Positions 48,145-60,920 of a DNA stretch of 64,000 bases are shown piece after piece. A program made the translations under genes and the position numbers. The stretch spans positions 71,413,207 to 71,477,206 of the forward strand of contig CM024766.1 in NCBI GenBank assembly GCA_014218235.1, read 5' to 3'. The notes beneath the pieces were generated by a model, which was not told the origin of the DNA, searched no databases, and was given only the letters and a program-made list of their open reading frames with translations. The stretch is from Colocasia esculenta (Eukaryota > Streptophyta > Magnoliopsida > Alismatales > Araceae). Position 1 is the stretch's first letter; every line of letters begins with the position of its first letter.

Positions 48145-48229
48145 CTACAGTACACAGCAAGCAATTCACAATCAACATAATATCGCATAATCAAATAAAA
48201 CAGACTATTAATCATTTTATTAGTCTAAC
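48145..48229 (-). other. Probable intron 1 in element B gag (85 bp)
   Basis: Minus strand: donor CAG|GTTAGA, T/A-rich body, acceptor TGTACTGTAG|C. Removal joins ...LEAQ to QAQVPAQ in frame, and the intron itself contains stops. Size and composition fit plant introns. Confidence 0.65.
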
Positions 48230-48614
48230 CTGAGCCTCCAACTGTGCCTGGAGTGCTGCCTGGGTATGAGCCTGCGTCTGCATGGCTTGCACCAGACCTT
48301 GCATAAATACTCCATAATCCACAGGCGGCGGTGGGGGAAGTACAGGACCTTGCGGTGCTGGGGCCTGCTGCTCCGCCCGCTCGTCACGTCTCGGCTCGTC
48401 CTCACGGGCCGGCGCTCCGCCACGCCTACCTCTCAAAGCCATGGCTGTAATAAATTTCAGCCACCATTAGCTAGGTTACTAAGTTTTCTAACCATTTTCT
48501 TATCTCATTTCCACTTCTTATTAGTGTTTTCTACACATGTGGACATTCCTATGTAGACTTAGCATGTAATGAGGATGATGACTTATGTATATTCATGTGC
48601 AATATCAACCTGTT

Positions 48615-48626
48615 GCTCTGATACCA
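48615..48626 (-). other. Element B primer-binding site (tRNA-iMet type)
   Basis: TGGTATCAGAGC on the minus strand, five bases inside the 5' LTR. Confidence 0.92.
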
Positions 48627-48631
48627 ATCTC

Positions 48632-51600
48632 TGTAGCGACCCTCATTATACCGGTACGGTTATACCAACCCACGTCGGTATAGTGAACGTTGCCACAGTG
48701 GGACAATTACCCAACAATAACATTCAGCTGAGATACACGTGAATATAAGAACATAGTAGCGGAAGTAAAAGAACCACTGCTTTCATTTCATTCATCATCC
48801 ACATTTAACATACATGATTGCAATGACATTTAAAGAACTAAAAGTCCACATAATTAAATTGCTGAAAATCAAATACATAATTGTCCACACTTAAACATTT
48901 CCTTCTGTGATAATGCTAGTACAATGTTGCAATTACATACTATGAAATCAAAATATCGCAAGGTACACCAACGATCTAATCTCCACACTCGGAGTCGGTC
49001 TCCACTGCCTCCTCCGCAAGTGTGTCGTCACCAATTACGCCTGTACGTTGAAGCAAGTAATGAGTCTAAAAGACTCAGCAAATAACTCTACACATACCAT
49101 ACATGTACATGTCATAGCAGGTTTTACATACACATTTACAAGACACAGTCATGTAGCATGCTTGTCATTGAAATTAACACCTATCATGGTGGTTCTATTA
49201 ATTAAACACATGATTCATGCTTTCAGATTTTCTAAATCAAAATCTCCTATCACATGTTCTCTAATCATTCCAACACATGGAAGTTCTACTTTCAATTAAA
49301 CTAAAACATGAAAGCAAGTTTAGCATGATTTCAATGCCTTCGTAAAAGAACGCACTTAGCATGAATTTCTATGCATTCCTATACATGCTCATGACCATTT
49401 CATCTTATTTAAGCTTGCTGGTTTTACATGGACTAGAAAGCATAACCCAACACACAAGAGCTACTTAATCAATTTAAATTACAACATGAGGGCAAACAAG
49501 CATGGGATTACTTACACACCACTAAGAATCGTTTCTAACATGGATTCTAGGCAATTTACACATGTAAAGCATGATCATAAGTACATTTAGTTTGCTGTTT
49601 TATCATGATTTCAGATTACCACAACATGGATCACAAATTCACAACCCTCACGTTTTGGTTTCACATATTTACACAATTTCTCATTCACATAATTTACACT
49701 TTACACATGCACATTTACACATTGTTCACATTCACAGTTCTTACACATGAACACATACACATTTTCACATTCACATTTAGTGCTGTGACACATAGTCCAA
49801 ACCACCATAGAAGGACACATCACATCACATACACATAGACGTCACCTAGGCATTACAGTGACGACTCTTGGACTGCGCAGACCGGGAGAACAAGTCTCCA
49901 CCCTAACCAGTGGTACTTGTCCACCTCCAGGATTTCATCCTAATGCCCTTAGGATCACAACACATTGAACCTTCTCAGGGGGACTTTTCCTTGATACGGT
50001 TCCACTGCCCTCAATGGAAGCAGTTTCACACTTGGCACGATTTACACATTTACCGATTTTAACGCATATCTTTACACATGTCGCTTACCTCTCATTCATT
50101 TTCTCATTCACACAAGGGCTCTATTTTCCTAACATGATTCTACAATTTACAGGGATCACATGTTCAATAATTTGCATAAATCAGATCGCACACACATGTC
50201 AAATTATACCCACATTAACATGCATTATTCACATTTTCGCAAGGAAAAATTCATATTTCACTATATAGTTGTCCAAACGACCTGAAAATTTAACCACATG
50301 CTGATTTCGGGTTCATGACCTCACATACAAAATTCTGGATTTTTCTGACTCATGATGCAATTACAGAAAATCAAACATCAATTTTTCATATCATTCGTGA
50401 TTCAATCCACCATGGTGCGTAACATGAAATTTCAGTTTAACAGATCATAACTCTGAACCCAATATACACAACACCACAGGAATTTCCCAGGGATTTATTT
50501 CACAACACATGATTTACTGGAGATTCTACAACCCTACGCATGGTTTTCTAATTTCATTTCAGAAAACTCAATAAATCAGATGAGCATGGACAAATTCCCA
50601 AAAATTTAGAGCATGGACTGATTCACCCATTCTTGGTTTAGCAAAATTTAGGGCATCCAATTCCACATGAATTTCATACACGGTAACAGACATGGTCTAG
50701 GTCTCATCATGCATACATTCTCCATAAATAAACCATTTATGCCAAATCACAGAAATTACAAGGCCTTATCACACATTCAACATTCATATTAGATAGCATA
50801 ATAGGTTTACATTATATCCTCATCGCAAAACACATCGAAAGTAATCATATATAAGGGGAGAACAGTTCACTGTTCTGCCCAGACGAACTTAACGGCGGTC
50901 TCTGGCCGTTCCAGGAGTGGACGGAAAGATCGCTGAATGCACACTGGGAATATTGACGTCAAGGCATTGACGCCAAGTTCCTGTCTGTGCAGAAACACAG
51001 ATCGAACTCCAAAAAAAAGGTGAATGGTGGATCTAGGACACGAGGAAAAATACATAAAAATGATAAAACCCTACTTGACATCTACATGGACGATAGGGGT
51101 AGGTTACTTGCCTCTAGAAAATACTCCAGACGGATCTAAATGGCTGGAGAAGCTCTCCTTGGGCAGTCCCAAGAAGCTCCACAATTGCTCTCCTCCAGGT
51201 TCTAGGACGAAGATGACTCCATGATGAGGTCGGGGAAGTCTCCTCCTTCACTTCAGCTAGCTCCTTGTCGTGGTAGATGGCCAGGAACAGCTTCAGAAGG
51301 TCAGATCCAAGCTTGCAAAGGGTGGGGTTTTCTCACAGTTTTCTCTTCTCCTTCTTCTCCTCTTGCAAAGAGAGCCAAGAGAGGGCTGTTGAGGTTGCAA
51401 AAGGCTTGGTAAATAGGAGTGGGGGCTCTCCTTTCACGCAGGCTTGACAAGAAGCCTTTTAGACCGTTGGGGACAGCTCCCCAATGGTTGGGGTAGCTTA
51501 TTCCCGGGATTTCCGGCTCTGCAACGCATGCAAGCCAGAGAAATTAGCGTCCACATCACTGGACGCTGGGATTAGTGTTGGCGTCCATATGGTTGACGCC

Positions 51601-51889
51601 TACACAACACAAACGTCCATTGATATTGACGCCAAGCTGGCCTTCGGCCAGAACTCAAAAACATGCAGGAAACCATGCATAACCTATACATATATACATG
51701 CCATATGTATGTATTATCATGTACACACTACCATCATACCATTCATACATTATTTACAACTAACTTGTACACATGCATATATATAAGTATAAATAGTTAA
51801 TACATACGTAGATATGTACATCTATGCATACACAACATGAATTATTTACACGAAATTAAAATAATGCAACAAAATTCGAGGGCCTTACA
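48632..51889 (-). repeat. Element B 5' LTR, intact (3,258 bp)
   Basis: Shows what the left copy lost (49640-50281). It has a CACATTTACA-rich stretch (about 49640-49800) and the GCGTCCA/GACGCC word clusters at 50950-50980 and 51548-51640. Confidence 0.96.
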
Positions 51890-53029
51890 AAGATGGCCTC
51901 CTCTTCGACCGGACTATCCACAGGCGCGAACCCTGGAGTTCTGAGCGAAGTTCCGGGGCACCTGAGCACGCGACTGGCCAACGGGAATGGCTTGCTTGTG
52001 TTCTTTGGTTCCTGCATCCTGTATCCACAACACTTAAAGGAAAAGGGTTAGTGTAGATCTGTCTTTAGCCCCTTGCCTAAGCGATGCACCTTTCTTGAGA
52101 TCTGGTCAAGGGGCTAATGTCTGAAAGGGAAATATGCACATGCATTTTTTGTTTTGTTGTTTTCTTGATTTTTTTTTTGATTTTTGATTTTTTTGGATTT
52201 TTGAAAAATAAGAGTAAAATATGTACATGGTGAAAATATATACATCGAGAGACTCTTTTTTGTTCTTTTTGCATTTTTTTTTGACTGACTCTAAGACACA
52301 TATTCATCACTTGTCGTGGCATAGAGTCTACTTGATCTACTTGACCATAGAGGTCATGAATAAGGAGGGGCGTGCATGAATTCTTTGATGTTGGAAATTG
52401 CCCCTAGCCTTCTTGATATTTTTCACTACGGAGGATCTTATACAATCAAATTGCCCCTAGAGGGAGAAATAGGAAGAAATGTATAGGAAGTCATGTAGGG
52501 CTTTGGTTCAAACTACTTTTTGTTTTTGAACCGACATCTCATATTAAACAGACTTGGTCAACCATTATTTTCAGGGGGATTTTTCATTTTATTTTATTTC
52601 TGATTTCTGGGGTGGAGGCACGTACTTTTTGCTACCTCCTTGAGTTGGTCAGCCTTTTTCCGGGTACGTACTTTTTGTTACCCTTTTTTGACCTTTTGAC
52701 TTTTCTTTTCCCCCTTTGAGGCTTGATTTGACATTTTGCCCCTTACTTTTATTAGTTGCCCCTGTTTTATGGTGACCTTGTCCTTTAGATGAGAGTGGGT
52801 GGTCCCCTACTCGTAGTTTGTTCCGTTTCCAGACACGACTGAGTGGGAAAAGAATAGGGGAAACACATTGACCGGATGAGACCGCCCGAGTGTACTTGTG
52901 ATTTTCTAGTTAGGGGTAGTACTCCAACATCGCATGGTGTGTGAAAGTCCGACCTCATTAATAACCCAATGGTGAAGTAGAGTTTTTTAGCCCACAACGT
53001 TGACACGTGATGAATGACTGACTGACTGA
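51890..53029 (-). other. Element C internal region 3' of integrase
   Basis: Begins with the second AAGAT target duplication of B. No recognisable protein. T-rich, G-poor blocks occur at 52140-52290 and 52500-52760. A 47-codon + strand ORF starts ATGGCC at 51893 across the TSD, but it has no supporting features. Confidence 0.5.
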
Positions 53030-56000
53030 CTAAGAGTAAAATTTCTTGAGGTAGACTGCATTCCAAGGGTGCGTTAGCTCAACTCCCTCGGCATCCACTA
53101 ACCTATAAGCGTTCCCTGAGTATGCTTCTTTGACAACGAACGGACCCTCCCAATTTTCTTGCAATTTGCTCCTGGGACCTGGTGCCTTTATGATTTTGCG
53201 CTTTAGGACCAATTCACCTACTTCGAATTTTCTCTCAAGAACTCTTTTGGCATAAAAACGTGCAATTCTTTGATGATAGACTTGAGCGTGGTCAGCCGCT
53301 ATCATCCACCTTTCATCCAAGAGTTCAAGTTCAAGTTGGTAAAGCCTCCCGACGTTGACCGGGGTCAAGTTCGGAATCCAATTGAACTCTAAGTGAAGGG
53401 AGGAAGATCTCGTATGGGAGTATCGCATCTGATCCGTACGTCAAGGCATAGGGAGTTTGCCCCGTGGGAGTTCGGACCGAGGTGCGATAAGCCCAAAGAG
53501 CTTCAACCAAGCTATCTAGCCAGTCAGCATTGTTGTGAGATTTGCATGTTTTCTTTATGATTTTAATGAGAGTCTTATTAGTAGCTTCCGCTTGTCCGTT
53601 ACCTTGTGGATAATATGGGGATGAATGATGCAAATTAATGCCATATTTACCACACATGTCGCGGAGCTCTTGCGAGGTGAACTGTGGTCCGTTGTCGGTG
53701 ACGATATCCCGAGGCACGCCGAACCTTGCAAGAATGTTGCGCTTGATGAATTTGACGACCGTTGAAGCTTTGACCTCTATGAATGCTTCTGCTTCAGTCC
53801 ATTTTGTGAAGTACTCCGTGGCGGTCAGAATGAAAGATTTCTTACGGATTTCTCTGGTTCTGTCTGCGAGTGGACCAACCACGTCGAATGCCCACATGGC
53901 GAAAGGCCATGGAGCGATAAGGGGATGAAGAGAGGAAGAAGGAGCATGGATCTTGTCACCGTGCATTTGACATTTAGCACAGTGGCGGACAAAGTGAGAG
54001 CAATTCTCTTCCATGATAGGCCAGTAATAGTGTCTTAGCAACTTTTGGGTGATTGCTCTACCATTGACGTGGCCACCACATTCGCTAGAGTGAGCAGCTT
54101 CGACAATGCTTTGGGATTCGATTTCATCTAGGCAACGGAGATAGACCCCGCTGAGAGATCTTTTGTAGAGAATGCCACCTATGATCTTGTACCGCTCGAA
54201 GACACGACGAATAGCCCGTCTATCAGCAGAGGTGGCATAATCGAGAAATGATCCATCTTTGAGGTAATTCTCAATGTCAAAGTACCAGGGATGGCCATCA
54301 TCGAGATCGATTTCAGGCTCCTTTGAGAGTGCATGGATTCGATGAGAGGGAGATTGAAGTTGAGCAAACCAAGGGTCAGAAAGAGAAGGAACTCTTAACC
54401 TTTGAACGGAAACGGTTTCGGAGGACTTCCTTAGAGGGATAGGGATGAATGAAGCTAGAGAAGCGAGGGAATCTGCTAGAATGTTCTGGGCCCTAGGAGT
54501 GTGGACGAGGGTGAGCTTCCTAAACTACCGGATCACCTTTCCTACCAACTCTTGGTATGGTTTCAACTTGGGATCCCAGGTCTGGTACTTGCTAAGTGAT
54601 TGCCGGAGTATCAATTGCGAATCTCCAATTATCCTTAACTCTTTGACTCTGAGCAACAATGCCATTTTCAGCCCAACTAAGAGCGCCTCATACTCGGCCA
54701 CATTGTTCGTGGCTCGGAAGGTTAATTGGTAGGCGTGTGGAATGACTACCCCTTCCGGTGAGAGGAGGACTGCCCCTATCCCACTCCCTTTAGAATTGAG
54801 AGCCCCGTCGAAGTAAAGCACCCACGAAGGTTCACCATCAATAATGGCTCCTAACTCTTCATCGGGAAAACTTTCATCGACGGGAGAGCATGAAGGTAAG
54901 GGGTGGTGGGCCAAATGCTCAGCTATGGCATGCCCCTTGATTGACTTTTGGTTGACATAGGTGATATCAAATTGGTTAAGGAAGCTTTGCCACCTCATCA
55001 ACCGATCAGTCAGGACGGGCTTCTCAAGCAAGTACCGAACTGGGTCCATACACGCCAGAAGTTTCACCTCATGAGCTAGGAAATAATGCTTCAACTTCTG
55101 GGCAACCCAGACGACGGCCGCACACGTTCTTTCTGTGGTGGTGTACTTCTTTTCAGCTTCATTGAACAACTTGGACAGGTAGTACACCGCTCTCTCTTTC
55201 TTCTCGTCGTCGTATTGGGCCAAGACTGCTCCAGTTGAATCTTCTGTGGTGGACATATAGAGCAGTAAAGGCCGACCCGGGACTGGAGGAGAGAGAACAG
55301 GGGGATTAAACAAATAACTCTTCAATTCATCAAAGGCCTTTTGACACTTATCGTTCCAATCAAACTTTGCCTCCCCTTTTAGCATCTCATAGAAGGGCTT
55401 ACAACGGATTGAGTGCTGGGAGATGAACCTCCTAATGAACTGAAGTCTACCGATCAACCCTCTGACTTCTTTGATATTCCTAGGAGGAGGCATATCAATT
55501 ATTTCTTTGGCCTTGTTGGGATCTATCTCAATTCCCCGCTTGCTAACAATGAACCCCAGCAACTTACCCGAAGAAACTCCGAAAACACATTTCTTAGGGT
55601 TCATCTTCAGCTTATGTTCTCTAGACCGTTGGAGAACCGCCCGGAGGACTTCAGCATGGCCATGTCGGGTCTTTGATTTAACCAAGACATCGTCCACATA
55701 GACCTCCATATGCACATGCATCATGTCATGAAAAATTGCCATCATTGCCCTTTGATAGGTTGCTCCCGCATTCTTCAATCCGAAGGGCATGACGACATAA
55801 CAGTAAGTCCCCCAGGGCATTGTGAAAGAGGTTTTCTCCTGGTCTTCCTCCGCTAGACAGATCTGGTTGTACCCCGAGAAACCATCCATGAAAGATAACA
55901 TCTCAAAACCGGCAGTGTTGTCCACTAGGACATCTATGTGTGGGAGAGGAAAATCGTCCTTTGGGCAAGCACGATTAAGGTCTCGGAAATCTATACAGAT

Positions 56001-58263
56001 TCTAACCTTACCATCCTTCTTCATCATAGGGACGATGTTAGCTACCCAATGTGGATATAGCACGACCCTAATGAATTTGGCTCTATGCAGCTTGTCAATC
56101 TCCTCTTTGATCTTGAGTGCAAGCTTGGGATGCAGCCTCCTTAGCTTTTGTTTGACGGCCGTTGCGTCGGTTTTTAGAACCAACCGGTGTTCGACCAAAG
56201 AGGTGTCGAGTCCCGGCATGTCCTTGTAGGACCAGGCAAAGCCATCGGAGAATTCTTTGAGGATAGCTACAAGGGCTTGCTCTTCTTCTTCACTCAAGTT
56301 GGCACTAATTAACACTGTCTTCGGGGATTCTTCAGTGCCAAGATTGACTTCTTTGGTAGGTTCATCTGTAGCCGTGGTGGGCTCGTCGAACCTCTTTGTG
56401 CCATCCACATAGGAGCTCACCGGGTCCTCTTCTTCCGACCCAAGATCTCCTGGCCCATCTTTCTCATTGAAATCTAGCAAGTAAACTCCTAAACCGTCAT
56501 CTACAGAATCACCTTCTTCGAAATCTGCTTCTACGAGGGCAGGCTCCTCAAGAAACTCAGAAACTTGACTTAACTTGGCACACCTCTCAGCCAATGCCAT
56601 GACATATCGGGCAGGGACTTGCCTACCCTTCTCTTTGTGAATGCATGGCTGAGGGGGACCAGACTCTCCTAATCCTGACTCTCGACTGGACCCTAAACCT
56701 GACTCTAAACCTGAATTTAAACTAGGATCTAGACTGCTATGCACAGGACTATGTACAAAAGTATGTACAGGGGAAGCACCCCGAGAGGGGTGAGGATCTA
56801 GACGGGAAAGCGTCGGCCCTTGGCCGAGCGGAAGAGGTTCCAAAGAGGAAGGGTGCTCGATGGAGATCTCGGATTTCCAATTTTGATAATTGGCATTTTT
56901 TTTTGGAATCAAGGCCCAAAACCATGAGCTGCTGGCTCAGGGCAGCCTCGACTGGCCAAGTGGGAGATGGAGAAAGGATTGGAGGAGAAGTAGGGGAGGA
57001 AGGAGTGGATGGAAGATCTGAATCGTGTGGAGGACACACGGAAGTAAGGGGAGATGAGGGCGGAGATGGAGATGGTGAAGAGAGGGGATCGGACCCAAAG
57101 AGTGAGAGGAGGCTAAAGTCATCACATACTCCCTCCATTCCTGTCACCTCTTCTTCTTCTTCTTCTTCATCGCTTTCGGAGCAAGACAGTTCTTCTATTA
57201 ACGGCTCCCTGGTTCCCAGCTGGGTGGGTCCTTGGACAAAGTGCTCTTTCAGAGTCCAGGTAAGAGGTTGATAGGGTATGAATGGATTTGGATGAACTGG
57301 GTCTGGGTGGAAACCTAGACCAGCTTTGGCTAACAACCTCCTAATTGCCTGAACACTATGGATTTGTCCTTGCTTATCGCTGCCTAGTCCGCGGCCATGA
57401 ACATAACCGATATTTGCCATTACCTCCCAACCATTCCCCTGAGGGTATGGGATCTGCTCAAGCTTTTCATCAGATTGGAGGGATTGGCTCAGATCACAGG
57501 GCGAGGGGAAGTCAAAGAGAGACATGACTGGTTTCTTCCCCTTGTCTGGAATGAAGAGGTGTGGCATCTGCTCTGAGGTGATTGCATTGAGGGTTTCCAA
57601 GGTAGGGATGATCTTGATTTTGATAACCCGCCCATTGAAAGGAAATTTGAAACATTGGTGGGCGGTGGAAGGGACCCCTAGAGTCTGCTCTAGCCAAGGA
57701 CGACCGAGGATGGCCTTGTAGGTCGGGTCGACGTCAAGAACTAAGAACTCGGTGGACATGGTGACTGGTCCGATTTCCAGCTTAAGAGCAATCTTGCCTT
57801 TGGAAACCCTTTTGGAGTTGTCATAGGCGGCGATGGTGGAGCAGTTCTTCTCCAGATTCTCCTCCCTCAAACCTAATTGCTTGAGGGTCTTCATCGGACA
57901 GACATTGATAGATGCCCCGGTGTCAATGAGGGTGAAGTCCACCGAAACCCCGTTAAGGCTGACGGTAAGACAGAGAGGAAGTGAACGATAATCAGGGGTG
58001 GCAAGATCTTTGTCCGAGAAGGAGATTGAAGGTCCTTGGGTGAGGGAGAGGATAGCATTGGTGACCCCACTGGGAGGGAGGTCATCATTAACCATGATCT
58101 TCTGGAGGAATTGGAGGAGGGTGGACTGATGAGACGGCGACCTCCGAATCAATTCTAAAATGGACACTCTTGTGGGTGTCTTATCCAGATGTTGCAGAAT
58201 ATCGTATTCGGTGCCGGCAGGAGGTGGAGGTCCACCGTCCTCCTCATCTTGGGATGGCCGCAA
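53030..58263 (-). pseudogene. Element C pol: protease, G-patch-like, RT, two RNase H domains, integrase
   Basis: Read on the minus strand. Protease DTGAS is about residue 113 from 58263, then a G-patch-like segment (NIGYVHGRGLG, about 57390-57440). RT follows (CIDFRDLNRACPKDDF; active site YVDD near 55690-55705), then RNase H and a second RNase H-like domain (LYFDGALNSKGSG, near 54800), the pair that marks the Tat lineage. Integrase has HCAKC and a core with TDNGPQF. Damage: frame change at an A9 run (56896-56904), TAG near 54525, frameshift about 53340-53420. The end at 53030 is a natural-looking stop. Confidence 0.92.
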
Positions 58264-58463
58264 CGGTGGAGGAACAATTCGATTTCGGAGTGTGACGTGA
58301 ACGGCCTCCTAGGACTTAGGGAGAATGAGTTGGAGGGGTCTGGTAGATGACTCACCGACAGGGGAGGTGAGGGTAGTGGGGTAGGCATCTTGGGGAGGTC
58401 GGATGAGCACTAAGGGTCTCTCCTCTAGAATGGCATCTACTGACGTGGAGGGCTCCTGAGACT

Positions 58464-60187
58464 CTATGTAGGACATGGATACCATTCCTCGAAGCCCTCT
58501 ACCCCCCACTGTTGCTCTCTCCTCACAACCCGGGGTCCTGAGTGTATCATGGTATGGACATTTTCCTGGGGCTTGGAGGAGGAGGGATTGTTGTTTTGGT
58601 AATTGGGGAGGGGGTTTTGGAAAATGCCTAGCTCTTTCTTGGTATACCTAGACTTTGCTATGGCTACCTTGACATCCTCCCAGTTAATCCTCCCCTGATC
58701 GTTCACGTCATACACCCAGTCATGAAATGTGAAACAATTGTTGATGTTGTGACCATGGGTTCGGTGATAAGGACAATACTTTGAAGTATCCAGCCTTGGA
58801 TTGGTGTTTTCCCTTTGTGGGGGAAGCCGGATAGCCTCACAAGACATGAGGGCAAAGAAAATGTCCTCGAGGGTCTCTGGAAGAGGAGGGTAGTGAGACC
58901 TCTTAGGACCAGGCCGAGTGTAGCCAGAAGAAGGGGGAGGTACAGCAGAATAAGGTTTGGAGGGATGTGACAGGAATTGATGAGGATTGGAAGGAGGATT
59001 AGAGGGCTTGTTGGGAGGCCTCAGCGGTTGACTGCAGGCACTGACAGACTCATTGACAGTCACCCCTTCGGTGGTAGGTGCCGCAGGAGCCTTACGTGCC
59101 TTTGGCTTCCCCTCAAAGAAATGTGGGTGAGAGGAGTCTTTGATTTGATTTTCAATCACCCTGGCTCTATTATAAAGATGTGAGAAGGAAGGAAACTCAC
59201 TTAGCATTAAGACAGAGTGGAGCACAGGGGTGGTGTTGGTGACTAACAGGGTTATGGCTTGGGACTCCGGGATGGGTATGTCGGCTCTAGAGGCCATGGA
59301 TCTCCATCGGTTAGCATAGGTGACAAAGTCTTCGTTCGGCTTCATCTTTTCTGCCACCAAGTCGGGGAGTGTAGGGACTTGAGTGGCCATGTATGAAAAA
59401 TGTGAGATGAATCACTCGGAGACAATGTCAAAATTAACGAGATCCGATGCGGGTAGAGGTGAACCACCTCAAAGCTTCCCCTTCTAACGATTGTTGGAAG
59501 AGGTGAACTAAGAGGACCTGATCGTAAAGCCACCGATGGGAATCCATGGTGAAGCCGGCGAGGTGGAATTGGGGATCAGAGGTCCCATCATACTTGCGGT
59601 ACTTTGGGGCCTTCAAATTGGGGGGAAAATAAGTGTTGGGAAGCTTGCGGTAGTTTTGGAGTGAGTGAGGTTTTGACAAGGATAGGGACTCAGCCAGGAG
59701 CTTCCTAACAAGACCTTCCACCTCGGAACGGGGAATGGATTCGGATTGGGTGGGGGGGTGTGATTTGAACAGGTGGTGAATGGGCGGAAGGAGGAGTGAG
59801 AATAGGAGTAGGGAATGAAGCGGGGGTAGGGGAAGGAATGAAGGTAGAGACGGGGACCCGGGGTGAGGTGACCGGCCTAGGAGTGGGCCTAGACGTAGAG
59901 GCGTTGAAAGGGGACAGGGATGGAGTGGAAGGAGACGCCGTTGCCCGGATGGTATGCTTGGAAAGCATAGAAATAATTTCATCGGGCGAATAGCGAGACA
60001 TGAGTTTAGAAAACTCGGGGTCTTCTTGAGCATTTTGGGCGTGAGTGGGGTTGACCCTCAAGCTGACTTCCTCATTGTCGGCCTGGGAGGATGATTGGAA
60101 TGATTCCTCGGGCTAAACATCAGTGTTTATCATACCGACAATCTCATTGACATTATCATCATACTCAAATGCCGGTGTATTAGCCAT
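58464..60187 (-). pseudogene. Element C gag
   Basis: Starts MANTPAFEYD at 60187. An in-frame TAG follows near 60112. The conserved gag core (MATQVPTLPDLV...EDFVTYANRW) lies at 59390-59200, and the zinc-binding CPYHRTHGHNINNC is near 58735-58785, as in other Tat elements. Frames change near 59720 and 59430. Pro/Ser-rich between. Confidence 0.8.
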
Positions 60188-60920
60188 GTTGACAGGGTCC
60201 AACCAAGTGTCCATTAGCACACAACCTACTGATTTTAAAATGGTTAAAGTTGAATAACTTCACTGTTTTTAGCAGAAGTATGGATTTCTACCAAACAATG
60301 TTATCAAACAAGGTCCCCAAGATTTTTAAATGTTAAAGTTATGTGTTAACTTGACTTGTAAAGGCCGTTCTCTCAAATCTCACTTGAATCCCGGTGAGTA
60401 GGTGAGCTAGACAGGGAGGGTGAAGGTCCTCCTGCCCCGTACCGTGAGGGAATCCACGGAATTTAGGGACTTACAGAGTTTTCCTTGGAGCCAACCCGAT
60501 TTACCGAGAGAGAATCCCCGAGTAAAAGGTTGTAAACCAAGGAAGGGTGATCCTAAAATGTGAGGGGAGGCTAGAAAAGGTGAGAAGAGATGACCCCCCA
60601 GTGACTGAGGACCGTCAGTGACAATCAGTAAGCAAACAGAAAAGAAAATCAAAGCAAAACAATCAAAAAACAGTGAAAAAGCATGCTTCTGTGAAAGTAA
60701 ACGGCAAGAAGGTTGACGCACAGTTCATCAGAAACAGTAGACGGCAGGATCGACTGACGCTAACAAACAGTAGACAACAAGATATATGGACGCTAAACAG
60801 AATTCAACGGCAGGAACAATGGACGTTTACCTGGGTAGACGACAGGATCGCTTGCCGTCTACCTGGATGAACACAGACCGCAGCAGCAGTGTTGTCCCAC
60901 CGTGATCGCCAGAAAAGAGC
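60188..60920 (-). other. Element C leader with PBS and repeated GACGGC/GGACG words
   Basis: Non-coding, between the 5' LTR and gag. On the minus strand TGGCGATCACGG (60900-60911) sits nine bases from the LTR and is the likely primer site. Its tRNA is uncertain (not the iMet type). Words AGACGGCAGGATCG, TGGACG and TTGACGC recur about nine times at 60695-60875, so the word habit extends outside the LTR here. Confidence 0.6.

Larger units (their letters stand above)
43741..48442 (-). pseudogene. Element B gag-pol polyprotein, multiply broken, with two introns in gag
   Basis: Begins MALRGRRGG at 48442, Arg- and Gln-rich. Two GT-AG introns in gag (48145-48229, 47872-47949) restore the conserved frame into ERADVWWASL. 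Then gag core, a CCHC-type knuckle (CLKCGSSDHKIKDC, about 47245-47300), protease DTGATHSF (about 47040-47065), RT with FIDD (about 46020-46390), RNase H, integrase and a VKVLW...EEAT chromodomain-like end at about 43800. Damage: TAG near 47479, frameshift near 47030, frameshift near 46735, TGA 44844-44846, and a one-base deletion near 44487 in integrase. Lineage Tekay/Del. Not functional. Confidence 0.93.
19130..51889 (-). mobile_element. Element B: Tekay-like Ty3/gypsy element, TSD AAGAT
   Basis: LTRs with + strand ends TGTAGCGACC...GGCCTTACA, flanked by AAGAT at 19125-19129 and 51890-51894. The right LTR is whole (3,258 bp). The left LTR is split by the insertion of element S and has lost about 640 bp. 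PBS, PPT and a minus-strand gag-pol are present between. Long LTRs and the VKVLW...EEAT chromodomain-like end of integrase fit Tekay/Del. Confidence 0.93.

Noticed and set aside
51893..52045. 47-codon ORF starting ATGGCCTCC at the B target duplication
   Set aside because: Short, no domain, and lies in the 3' non-coding part of element C; the ATG context is coincidental unless transcripts show otherwise.
53030..58263. Element C as an integrated pararetrovirus
   Set aside because: It has LTRs, a TSD, integrase and dual RNase H; no movement or coat protein domain.
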